From assembly GCA_902492275.1 (NCBI GenBank), contig CABUKW010000044.1, positions 1 to 20,731 on the forward strand: a stretch of 20,731 nt of DNA, in the 5' to 3' direction. Position 1 is the stretch's first letter; the number at the start of each line of letters is the position of its first letter. Shown in pieces: positions 1 through 7,067 of this stretch. The DNA comes from an uncultured Peptococcaceae bacterium (GTDB taxonomy: Bacteria; Bacillota; Peptococcia; Peptococcales; Peptococcaceae). Under the pieces are notes generated by a model. The model saw only the letters and a program-made list of their open reading frames with translations, did no database searches and was not told the DNA's origin. Made by a program: the position numbers and the translations under genes.

Positions 1-54
1 GCTACACTTTGGATTTTTATTTGCTACACTTTGGATTTTTATTTGCTACACTTT
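1..54. repeat. End of a 22-bp tandem repeat (VNTR), copy A
   Basis: Two full 22-bp units beginning GCTACACTTTGGATTTTTAT start at 1 and 23, and a third unit start at 45 runs into the composite element. The array continues off the left edge, so its length is unknown. The same repeat family, in the same orientation and in the same position relative to the composite element, recurs at 6151-6382. Confidence 0.85.
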
Positions 55-474
55 GCCCCATCCCTCCGTGGCTTCGGATACCGCCTTGTCTGTGCAGCTT
101 TGCCGGACTAGCTACGCTGTCCGTCACGCTTTGCACAGCCTGCGGCGCTATCCGCCCCAAGTCGGAATTTGGGCAAAGGTAGCGGGAAGTTTTAACCCCA
201 TAGACCGGCAACGAGTGCCCTGATTTTCTGTATTGTGTGCGATAGACACCTTGTAGGGGATGCTGCCGCTAGCGCGTTTGAAGCACGTTTGAAGCACGTT
301 TCTCTGTGCGAATGTGCGAATGCGCTGAAAGCATCCCGCTGGCCGCAGGCCAGATTGTTTTTCACAATTCGGACAACGGCAGCGTGGATATGAAGGCGGC
401 AAATGCCCTTTTTGTCATCCCGAACGCACATCTCTGTCATCCTGAGCGAAGCGAAGGATCTTCCCTCCGGTATT
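45..474 (+). repeat. Modular hairpin-rich element, copy A
   Basis: This non-coding block shares an ordered set of modules with 6372-6778. Bases 45-78 are identical to 6372-6405 and bases 149-186 to 6469-6506. Between them lies a long imperfect hairpin (75-154): pairs 75-80/149-154, 82-85/144-147, 90-96/132-138 and 104-108/119-123. Further hairpins follow: CCCAA/TTGGG near 157-172, GGGATGCT/AGCATCCC (257-264/330-337) enclosing AGCGC/GCGCT (271-275/322-326), and CTGGCC/GGCCAG (339-344/348-353). The block ends with a TGTCATCCTGAGCG-type dispersed repeat (435-462) and CCCTCCGGTATT. I see no gene in 1-598. The element lies downstream of phoR in the direction phoR is transcribed. Function unknown. 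Confidence 0.8.
435..462 (+). repeat. Dispersed small hairpin repeat (TCATCCTGAGCG type)
   Basis: The 28-bp repeat begins TGTCATCCTGAGCGAAGCGA and ends AGGATCTT. It is identical to 6739-6766. It can fold as ATCCT/AGGAT around an 11-nt loop. Sequences of this kind recur in many unrelated bacterial genomes (from memory); no function is assigned. Confidence 0.8.
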
Positions 475-598
475 GCCCAACGACGCTAGGCGCGAAAAGA
501 ACCAACATAGATGCGGCCTCTGTCCTAAGCGCAGGATTTTTCGTTTCTGGCTAGCGAACCAGTAAATTTTGGCGAAGGTTGTTCTTCAAAGTCGGCTT

Positions 599-2287
599 TC
601 AGCCTCTCGGCAAATCTGCCGAAAGCGGCAGCCGCACGGTGATGGCAGTGCCCTGTCCCACTTGGCTTTCCAGACCAATTTCGCCGCCGTGCAGTTGTAC
701 GCCGTGCTTTACGATGGAAAGGCCCAGTCCGGTGCCGCCGATGGTGCGGGAGTGACTTTTGTCCACTCGGTAAAAACGCTCAAACACTCGAGATTGGTCC
801 TCGGCTGCAATGCCAATGCCGGTGTCGGCCACGGTCAGCACCGCCTGATCAGCTTCCGTTGCCAGCGTGATCTGCACCTGGCCCTGCGGTTTATTGTATT
901 TGATAGCGTTTTCGCAAAGATTATAGATTAGCTCCTGCAAAACCTGCCGGATACCAATCACAGTTACCGGCTGAACCGCAGCGCGCAGGGCTATCTGTTT
1001 TTGCTGAGCCAACGGCTGCAAGCGCTGCGCTACGTCGTTCACCAGTTCCTGCAGGGCCACCGGCTCCCGCTGAAACTGGGCCGTGCCTTCGTCCAGCCGC
1101 GATAATTGAATGATATCGGCAATCAGCGAGATTAACCGGTTGGCCTCCTGATAAATTTTATCGGCAAAGGGCTTCATATCGTCAGGCTGCACCAGCCCCT
1201 GAGCCATAATTTCCGCATAACCGGAAATGGCCGTCAGCGGCGTGCGCAGCTCGTGGGATACGTTGGCAGTAAATTCCCGCCGCAGCTGCTCCTGCTGCTG
1301 CTTTTCGGTCACATCCAAAAGCAGCAGCACCAGCCCCCGCACCTTGCCGGAGATGGCGATGGGATTGGACATAATCTGATAACAGCGGCCGTCCAGTTCC
1401 AGCAGCATTTCCTCGGTCTGCCCCTTTAGGCCCCGCTCCATCATTTGCTGCAATTCCACATTGCGGTTGACCATCAGAATATGCTTTTGCCGGTAATCGT
1501 CCGGCTTCAGCCGAAAAATCTGCAAGGCCCGCTTGTTGATGGATAAAATGTAACCGTGGGCGTTGACAATCACCAGTCCTTCGTTCATGTTTTCGGTCAG
1601 CGTGTCAAATTCTTGCTGCCGCTCGGCCAGTTCCCGTATCTGGCTGCTGATTTGGGTGTTTTGGCGGGCAATCCGCCGCAGCAAGGGCGTTAATTCCTCA
1701 TAGACTTCATTTTGCTCCGGATGCTCCAAATCCAGCGTGTTAATGGGCACCACGATGCGCCGAACCTGCCGGCGCACCAGCAGCATAGCCAGCAGCAGCA
1801 CCAGCACCGCAAAGGAGGCCACATAGGGCAGCGTATTCAAAATATTGCGCCACAGGCTGTGCATGGTATGCGATACCCGCAGCACCTGACCGTCCTCCAG
1901 CCGCAGGGCATAGTAAAAAGTCTGCTGCCCTACGGTGGCCGAGGCGCGCACCGCTTCACCGCTGCCAGACTGACGGGCGGCGACGACTTCAGGCCGTTCA
2001 TTATGATTTTCCGCAGTCTGTTCATCCCGCAGATTGTTATCAAACAGTACGGTGCCGTTGGCGGAAATCAACGTGATACGGGTATCTCCGTTGGCGGCGC
2101 TGACCCGCTGCAGATATTGGATGCCGCCGCTGTCGATGGCTTCGGCCAGACAGACCGCTTCGCTGCGCAGCTGCTGCTTCATGGCGCCGTACATCTCGCC
2201 GCTGAAAAAAACGCCTAAAATCAGCGAAGTTAAGACGATGGCAAAAATGGCCAACAGACACATGCTCTTGAAAATTCTCGTTTTCAT
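599..2287 (-). CDS. phoR: Phosphate-regulon sensor histidine kinase PhoR
   Basis: A 562-residue membrane sensor kinase, expected to autophosphorylate on histidine when phosphate is scarce and pass the phosphate to the regulator encoded just upstream. Visible parts in order are a membrane segment at about 7-29, an extracytoplasmic region at about 30-150, a second membrane segment at about 154-171, a linker, a PAS-like domain at about 225-325, the H-box SHELRTPL with His345, and an ATP-binding domain with an N-box (NLCENAIKYN, from about 456), DTGIGI (about 488), FERFYRVD (about 502) and GGTGLGLSIVK (about 517). The ATG overlaps the regulator's stop by four bases (ATGA), implying translational coupling. 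Its place after phoU and the regulator supports PhoR over other PAS kinases. No convincing terminator follows; the repeat block at 1-474 begins about 125 bases beyond the stop. Confidence 0.93.
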   Translation of the reverse strand: MKTRIFKSMCLLAIFAIVLTSLILGVFFSGEMYGAMKQQLRSEAVCLAEAIDSGGIQYLQRVSAANGDTRITLISANGTVLFDNNLRDEQTAENHNERPEVVAARQSGSGEAVRASATVGQQTFYYALRLEDGQVLRVSHTMHSLWRNILNTLPYVASFAVLVLLLAMLLVRRQVRRIVVPINTLDLEHPEQNEVYEELTPLLRRIARQNTQISSQIRELAERQQEFDTLTENMNEGLVIVNAHGYILSINKRALQIFRLKPDDYRQKHILMVNRNVELQQMMERGLKGQTEEMLLELDGRCYQIMSNPIAISGKVRGLVLLLLDVTEKQQQEQLRREFTANVSHELRTPLTAISGYAEIMAQGLVQPDDMKPFADKIYQEANRLISLIADIIQLSRLDEGTAQFQREPVALQELVNDVAQRLQPLAQQKQIALRAAVQPVTVIGIRQVLQELIYNLCENAIKYNKPQGQVQITLATEADQAVLTVADTGIGIAAEDQSRVFERFYRVDKSHSRTIGGTGLGLSIVKHGVQLHGGEIGLESQVGQGTAITVRLPLSADLPRG

Positions 2288-2955
2288 TTGCCCGCTCCCA
2301 TTCGGTAGCCCACGCCCCGCACCGTCTCAATCAGCTCGCCGCAGGGGCCCAGCTTTTGCCGCAGGCTGCGGATATGAACGTCCAGCGTTCTGGTTTCCAC
2401 CTCTGCCGAGTAGCCCCAAATGCAATCTAAAATTTTATCCCGCGTCAGCACCAGGTTGCTGTTTTCCAGCAAATATTCCAGCAATTCAAATTCCTTATGG
2501 GTCAGCAAAATCTCCTGCCCTTCGGCCTCTACCCGATGAGTATCGCGGTTTAACGTCAGCGCGCCGCAGCTTAACACATGGGCGTTTTCCCGTTTGGTAC
2601 GGCGCAGCAGCGCCTTCACCCGAGACACCAGCTCCATCATACCGAAAGGCTTCGTCATATAATCGTCGGCGCCGCTATCCAGCCCAACCACCTTGTCAAA
2701 CTCGGTGCCTTTGGCAGTCAGCATCATCACCGGCAACTGGGCGGTGCGAGCGTCGGCCCGCAGCCGCTTCAATATTTGCAGCCCGTCCTCGCCGGGCAGC
2801 ATAATATCCAAAAGCACCAGCTCCGGCAAATTCTCCGCCAAAGCAGCAGAAAAAGCCTTGCCATCGGCAAAGCCCTGCGCTTCATATCCTGTTGCCTGCA
2901 ACGTATATATCACCAGCTCCCGAATGCTGGCGTCGTCCTCTACGCAATAAATCAT
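2284..2955 (-). CDS. phoP: OmpR-family response regulator PhoP/PhoB
   Basis: A 223-residue DNA-binding response regulator. The N-terminal receiver domain carries the acidic pocket E6-D7-D8, phosphoacceptor Asp50 (LVLLDIMLPG), Thr80 and Lys102 (in TKPF). A winged-helix DNA-binding domain of the OmpR/PhoB type fills about residues 125-220, with the usual GVGYRM ending. It lies between phoU and phoR, abutting phoU's stop and overlapping phoR by four bases. It is therefore almost certainly the partner of PhoR and the protein expected to bind the TTTACA repeats upstream of pstS. Whether to call it PhoP (Bacillus usage) or PhoB (E. coli usage) is only a naming choice. Confidence 0.93.
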   Translation of the reverse strand: MIYCVEDDASIRELVIYTLQATGYEAQGFADGKAFSAALAENLPELVLLDIMLPGEDGLQILKRLRADARTAQLPVMMLTAKGTEFDKVVGLDSGADDYMTKPFGMMELVSRVKALLRRTKRENAHVLSCGALTLNRDTHRVEAEGQEILLTHKEFELLEYLLENSNLVLTRDKILDCIWGYSAEVETRTLDVHIRSLRQKLGPCGELIETVRGVGYRMGAGK

Positions 2956-3600
2956 TTATGCATCTCTCCCATGCTTTCCTGTCACAGAAAATCTGACCCA
3001 ATTAGCGATATTAACCGCATGGTCGCCGATGCGCTCAAAGTATTTGGCAATCATCAGCTGATCCAGCGCCGCACCGCCGCTTTGGGGATTGGCGGCAATG
3101 TTGGCAATCAACGCCTCCCGTTCCTCCAAAAACAGTCTGTCCACCTCATCGTCGGACTGGAACACCTCGTCGGTCAGCACCAAATCCTTCTGCACGTAGG
3201 CGTCTACACTGCCTGTTACCATTTTCATGGTGGCCTGGGCCATCTCAATCAGCGTATTGCTTTCCGCAGGCTGCAAGCTGCCGATTTTCAGGATGTCGGC
3301 AATGTCCTGGGTTTGATCGCCAATGCGCTCCATATCGGTAATCATTTTCAGCGCGGCAGAAATCAGCCGCAAATCCCGGGCAACGGGCTGCTGCTGCAGC
3401 AAAAGCCGCAGGCACAGCTGTTCAATCTCGCTCTCCATGTGGTCAATTTCTTCTTCCAGCTTGTTTACTTCCTCCAGCAATGTCAGGTCCCCGCTTTGCA
3501 GCACTCTGGCAATAATGCTGAGCGCCCGCTCGCACAAAGCGCCCATTTCGATTAAATCCCGATTAAGCAACTCCAACTGTAAATCAAATCTATTCCGCAT
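2956..3600 (-). CDS. phoU: Phosphate transport regulator PhoU
   Basis: A 214-residue all-helical protein made of two three-helix repeats, each carrying the family's acidic metal-binding pattern (EEVNKLEEEIDHME near residue 60; SDDEVDRLFLEE near 150; RIGDHAVNIAN near 195). PhoU connects the PstSCAB transporter to PhoR and damps phosphate signalling when phosphate is plentiful. I start it at the ATG at 3600, which has GGGAGG about 10 bases upstream. A TTG three codons earlier would sit only two bases from that site and is unlikely. The gene begins one base beyond pstB's stop and ends directly against the regulator gene. Confidence 0.94.
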   Translation of the reverse strand: MRNRFDLQLELLNRDLIEMGALCERALSIIARVLQSGDLTLLEEVNKLEEEIDHMESEIEQLCLRLLLQQQPVARDLRLISAALKMITDMERIGDQTQDIADILKIGSLQPAESNTLIEMAQATMKMVTGSVDAYVQKDLVLTDEVFQSDDEVDRLFLEEREALIANIAANPQSGGAALDQLMIAKYFERIGDHAVNIANWVRFSVTGKHGRDA

Positions 3601-3601
3601 A

Positions 3602-4351
3602 TCAACCAAACCTCCCGGTAATGTAGTCTTCTGTCCGTTTATCCTGGGGCAGCGAAAATAAAGTTTCTGTCCGATTATACTCGATTACCTCGCCCAGCAG
3701 GAAGAAGGCGGTCTTGTCGGAAATACGGGCGGCCTGCTGCATATTGTGGGTTACCATGATAATAGTATAATCTTTCTTCAGCTCTACTGCAAGATCCTCT
3801 ATTTTGGAGGTGGAGATAGGGTCCAGCGCCGAGGTTGGCTCATCCATCAGCAAAATTTCCGGCTCCACTGCCAGCGCCCGCGCGATGCACAGCCGCTGCT
3901 GCTGCCCGCCCGATAAGCCCAGCGCGCTTTTTTTCAAGCGGTCCTTCAGTTCGTCCCAAATGGCGGCGTTGCGCAGGGAGCGCTCTACAATTTCATCCAG
4001 CTTTACCTTGCTGCGGATGCCGTGGGTGCGAGGGCCAAAGGCGATATTATCATACACGCTCATAGGGAAGGGATTGGGCTTTTGAAACACCATGCCCACC
4101 CGCTTGCGCAGCAGGTTGATATCCATATCGCCGTAAATATCTTCGCCATGCAGCAATACGTCGCCGGTAATGCGGCAGCCCTCCACCAAATCGTTCATGC
4201 GGTTCAACGATTTGAGCAGGGTGGATTTGCCGCAGCCGGAGGGACCGATGAAGGCGGTAATCTGGCCGGTGTCCAATGTTAAGTTGATGTCCTTCAGGGC
4301 GTGAAAATCGCCGTAATATAAGTCTAAGTGATTAATTTGAAACGCTTCCAT
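3602..4351 (-). CDS. pstB: Phosphate ABC transporter ATP-binding protein PstB
   Basis: A 249-residue ABC ATPase that powers phosphate import. Visible motifs are Walker A GPSGCGKST (36-44), Q-loop Gln90 in the PstB-typical VFQKPNPFPMS, signature LSGGQ (146-150), Walker B ILLMDEP (166-172) and the H-loop His202. The open frame extends upstream to 4480, but the ATG at 4351 gives the family's usual N-terminus (MEAFQINHLDLYYGDFHAL) and has AAGGA eight bases before it. The upstream extension overlaps pstA in another frame and is not expected to be translated. Five bases separate it from pstA. Confidence 0.97.
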   Translation of the reverse strand: MEAFQINHLDLYYGDFHALKDINLTLDTGQITAFIGPSGCGKSTLLKSLNRMNDLVEGCRITGDVLLHGEDIYGDMDINLLRKRVGMVFQKPNPFPMSVYDNIAFGPRTHGIRSKVKLDEIVERSLRNAAIWDELKDRLKKSALGLSGGQQQRLCIARALAVEPEILLMDEPTSALDPISTSKIEDLAVELKKDYTIIMVTHNMQQAARISDKTAFFLLGEVIEYNRTETLFSLPQDKRTEDYITGRFG

Positions 4352-4356
4352 CGCGA

Positions 4357-5253
4357 TTATCCTTTCGTAATTTTCTTGGCAACCAGATTGGAAACCCAGT
4401 TGATGACGATTACAATCAATAACAGCACCACTGCCGTTGCGGCGGCCTGATTGGTGTATAGGCCCTCCGAGTATAAGCAATACATGTGTACCGAAAGCGT
4501 ACGGGCCGAGTCAAACACACTGCTGGGCACAGCGGCCATGGTACCGGCGGAAAAAATCAGCGCCGCCGATTCGCCTACAATACGGCCAATGGCTAAAATA
4601 ATGCCGGCCAAAATGCCCGGTACCGCGGTAGGCAGAATAATACGGAACACGGTGCGCACCCGTCCGGCGCCCAGGCCGAAACTGCCTTCCCGATAGCTAT
4701 CCGGCACCGCCTTCAGCGCTTCTTCGGTGGTGCGCATAATCAGCGGCAAAATCATAATGGCCAAGGTGAACGCCCCTGCTAAAAGAGATAAATTCCAGCC
4801 CAGCGCTTTCACGAAAAACAGTGCGCCGAACAGCCCATACACGATAGACGGAATGCCCTGCAGAGTTTCGGTGGTTAAGCGAATCAGCTCCACCAGCTTG
4901 TTGCCCCGTTTGGCGTATTCCACCAGATAAATGGCGGAAAAAATGCCTACCGGTGCTGCAATCACCAGCGACAGCAGCACCATCAGAATGGTGTTGATCA
5001 ACGCAGGCATCATGGAAACATTTTCGGTGTTGTAATTCCAGGCAAACAGCGACGGCGTCAGGTTGGGAATTCCTCTGATGAGGATATAGCCAATCAGCAT
5101 GGCCAGCACGCCCACTGTAATCACAGCAGAGATACAAACCAGCACAAAAAGCAGGAAGGAAAAGGGCGTGCGCCGATAGGATTTCATGCGCTGCTGCCAG
5201 GTTTGCCGGTTGATGGCCGGCTTCTGCACAGATTGGATGCTTTGCTTTGCCAT
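4357..5253 (-). CDS. pstA: Phosphate ABC transporter permease PstA
   Basis: A 298-residue inner-membrane permease that pairs with PstC to form the phosphate channel. A short basic cytoplasmic N-terminus is followed by about six hydrophobic segments. The cytoplasmic EAA-type loop that contacts PstB is visible around SFGLGAGRVRTVFRIILPTA and continues into GIILAIGRIVGESAALIF. The conserved GIPSIVYGLFG stretch lies near residue 135. The ATG has GGAGGGG nine bases upstream, overlapping the end of pstC. The start lies directly against pstC's stop. Confidence 0.96.
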   Translation of the reverse strand: MAKQSIQSVQKPAINRQTWQQRMKSYRRTPFSFLLFVLVCISAVITVGVLAMLIGYILIRGIPNLTPSLFAWNYNTENVSMMPALINTILMVLLSLVIAAPVGIFSAIYLVEYAKRGNKLVELIRLTTETLQGIPSIVYGLFGALFFVKALGWNLSLLAGAFTLAIMILPLIMRTTEEALKAVPDSYREGSFGLGAGRVRTVFRIILPTAVPGILAGIILAIGRIVGESAALIFSAGTMAAVPSSVFDSARTLSVHMYCLYSEGLYTNQAAATAVVLLLIVIVINWVSNLVAKKITKG

Positions 5254-6123
5254 TTACTGTCCCCTCCGTTTCAGTAAGGAAAACGCCAGATTAATCAGCA
5301 GTACAAACACAAACAGCACCACTGCGGTGGCAATCAGCGCCTCCCGGTGCAAATCGGCGGCATAGCCCATCTCCATCACAATGTTGGTGGTTAGCGTGCG
5401 CACGCCGTCCAGCATGCTGTTGGGAATACGGGGCTGGTTGCCTACTACCATCATCACCGCCATGGTTTCCCCGATGGCGCGGCCAATGCCCAGGATGACG
5501 CCGGCCAGAATGCCCGATTTGGCCGCCGGTACCACGGCGAAGAACACGCTGCGCTCATGGCTGGCGCCTAAGGCCAGACCGCCCTCATAGTAGCTTTCCG
5601 GTACGGCCCGCAGAGCCGATTCGCTGACGCTGATCACACTGGGCAAAATCATGATGCCCAGCAAAATCGCCGCTGTCAAAATGCTGGTGCCGGTGCCGCC
5701 GAAAGTGCTGCGCACAAAGGGAACTAACACAATCAAGCCAAAAAAGCCGTATACGATAGACGGAATACCAGCCAGCAAATCGACCACCGGCTTTAGGAGT
5801 TTATACAAGCGGGGCGGACAAAACCGCGCCATAAAAATTGCCATCAAAATACCGATGGGAACGCCCAGCACCACAGCGCCTGCGGTGACATAAATGCTGC
5901 CCAAAATCATGGGCAAAATGCCGTAAATATCATTTCCCGGCTTCCATCTGGTGCCCAGCAGGAAATCAAACAGGCCAATTTTGCCCATGGCGGGAATCCC
6001 ATTGGCAAACAGAAATACACAAATCAGGCCGACAGCCAGCACCGAAGCGCAGGCCGCCGCCAGAAACAATGCATGCATCGCCAGTTCCCGTATGCGAAGC
6101 ATTTTATATTTGGATGTGTCCAT
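5254..6123 (-). CDS. pstC: Phosphate ABC transporter permease PstC
   Basis: A 289-residue permease with about six membrane segments. Diagnostic stretches are GTRWKPGNDIYGILPMILGS (the PstC periplasmic motif), AGIPSIVYGFFGL, and the EAA-type loop ALGASHERSVFFAVVPAAKS followed by GVILGIGRAIGETMAVMMV. The ATG at 6123 has GAGGAAAAACCT directly upstream. Only 27 bases separate this start from the first unit of the A-rich tandem repeat, so any promoter here would lie in or beyond repetitive DNA. I see no TTNACA-type Pho box or convincing -10/-35 pair. Transcription may therefore come from the pstS promoter, through 944 bases of repeats. Confidence 0.96.
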   Translation of the reverse strand: MDTSKYKMLRIRELAMHALFLAAACASVLAVGLICVFLFANGIPAMGKIGLFDFLLGTRWKPGNDIYGILPMILGSIYVTAGAVVLGVPIGILMAIFMARFCPPRLYKLLKPVVDLLAGIPSIVYGFFGLIVLVPFVRSTFGGTGTSILTAAILLGIMILPSVISVSESALRAVPESYYEGGLALGASHERSVFFAVVPAAKSGILAGVILGIGRAIGETMAVMMVVGNQPRIPNSMLDGVRTLTTNIVMEMGYAADLHREALIATAVVLFVFVLLINLAFSLLKRRGQ

Positions 6124-6150
6124 AGGTTTTTCCTCGTTTTTTATTTTTTT

Positions 6151-6382
6151 GCGTTTTTATTTGATACACTTTGGATTTTATTTGCTACTCTTTGCGTTTT
6201 TATTTGATACTCTTTGGATTTTTATTTGCCACCCTTTGCGTTTTTATTTGCTACCCTTTGCATTTTTTTGCTACACTTTGCATTTTTTTGCTACACTTTG
6301 CATTTTTTTGCTACACTTTGCATTTTTTTTGCTACACTTTGCATTTTTTTGCTACACTTTGCATTTTTTTTGCTACACTTTG
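6151..6382. repeat. Tandem repeat of 11 units, 20-22 bp, with phased A/T tracts
   Basis: Unit starts (GMTACWCTTTG-like) fall at 6163, 6184, 6206, 6228, 6250, 6270, 6290, 6310, 6331, 6351 and 6372. The five units nearest pstC are 21-22 bp, diverged, and alternate GGATTTTTATTT with GCGTTTTTATTT spacers. The six farther from pstC are nearly identical 20-21 bp units with a run of 7-8 T. That pattern suggests recent expansion at the end next to the hairpin element. The + strand open frames here encode only repeated FCYTLHFF-like peptide and are not genes. On the transcribed (minus) strand these are A-tracts about two helical turns apart. Confidence 0.92.
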
Positions 6383-6778
6383 CCCCATCCCTCCGTGGCT
6401 TCGGACAATTTTTTGACTGTCCGTCTTTGTCAAACTGCGTTTGCCACGACTAGGACAGTCTGCAAAATTATCCGCCCCAAGTCGGAATTTGGGCAAAGGT
6501 AGCGGGGGATGTTAAACCCATAGAAGGGTAGCGAGTGCCTTATTCCCTTCTATATTCTGCGCGGCAGGTACGTTGTAGGGTGCGATGCCCACATCGCACC
6601 GCTGGCCGCCAGGCCAGTGAATTTGAGCAACGGCAGCGCGGATGTGCAACCCATAGAAGGGCAGCGAATGCCCTTTTTGTCACCCAGCGCCCCTTTTTGT
6701 CATCCTGAGCCCTTTTTTTGTCATCCTGAGCCCCTTTTTGTCATCCTGAGCGAAGCGAAGGATCTTCCCTCCGGTATT
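6372..6778 (+). repeat. Modular hairpin-rich element, copy B
   Basis: This is the second copy of the block at 45-474, in the same orientation. After a 34-bp stretch identical to copy A comes a hairpin with unrelated arm sequence but full pairing: 6402-6412/6464-6474 (one mismatch), 6415-6422/6453-6460 (perfect), 6431-6435/6439-6443. Then follow a 38-bp identical linker (6469-6506), ATAGAAGGG/CCCTTCTAT (6520-6528/6545-6553), GGTGCGATG/CATCGCACC (6579-6587/6592-6600) and CTGGCC/GGCCAG (6602-6607/6612-6617). Next is GGGCAGCGAATGCCC plus a T run (about 6659-6677), then several iterations of CCCTTTTTGTCATCCTGAG (about 6671-6750). It ends with the same CCCTCCGGTATT as copy A. Confidence 0.82.
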
Positions 6779-6862
6779 AGGCTTCGGAATGCCCTTCGAC
6801 AGGCTCAGGGTGACAAAGCGGTTCTATCCCTTGGAAGATGCTTCGACAAGCTCAGCATGACA
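6739..6862. repeat. Three variants of a small dispersed hairpin repeat
   Basis: 6739-6766 (plus) is identical to 435-462, with stem ATCCT/AGGAT. 6791-6815, read on the minus strand, has CCCT/AGGG. 6837-6862, minus strand, has ATGCT/AGCAT. All share TGTCA before the stem and GAGC...CGA in the loop, so the stem bases change in pairs. From 6863 to 7015 I see no gene or clear repeat apart from a partial CTCAGCATGG copy and a short GTCGG/CCGAC hairpin. Confidence 0.75.
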
Positions 6863-7015
6863 AGACCGGCTCAGCATGGAAAAACAACGACGTCAGAGAC
6901 GAAAAAGGCCAGCGATTTGGATTGGCGGAAGAGGTCGGCAATTCACCGACTCCTTTTTCTGCCGTTGTGTCAGGATTGGTTGGGCAACGGTGATACGATT
7001 GGTTTGCTATGACCG

Positions 7016-7043
7016 ATGGGGGGACAAATCGCCCCCCATTTTT
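7016..7043. other. Strong stem-loop in the pstS 3' untranslated region
   Basis: An 8-bp perfect stem, ATGGGGGG (7016-7023) with CCCCCCAT (7032-7039), lies about 28 bases past the pstS stop. In the pstS transcript (minus strand) no U run follows, so it is more likely a stabilising or processing hairpin than a terminator. Read on the plus strand it is followed by TTTTT and could stop antisense transcription from the repeat block into pstS. Confidence 0.7.
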
Positions 7044-7067
7044 GCTGCCTGTATCGAGATCGTTTGC

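Noticed and set aside
45..190. Integron attC-like site
   Set aside because: The conserved-ends and variable-hairpin layout is similar, but no RYYYAAC/GTTRRRY core sites or integrase are present.
2034..3555. Long plus-strand frames (256 and 325 codons) opposite phoP, phoR and phoU
   Set aside because: They are antisense shadows of well-supported genes, with no recognisable domain.
5951..6502. Plus-strand open frames of 79-183 codons across the tandem repeat
   Set aside because: They encode only repeated FCYTLHFF-like peptide from T-rich units of mixed 20-22 bp length, overlap pstC antisense, and lack ribosome sites.
6617..7012. 131-codon plus-strand frame
   Set aside because: It is built from dispersed-repeat sequence (the CHPE-type repeats come from TGTCATCCTGAG) and is not a gene.
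7016..7043. Terminator of pstS
   Set aside because: The stem is strong, but on the pstS strand no U run follows; the T run is on the opposite side.
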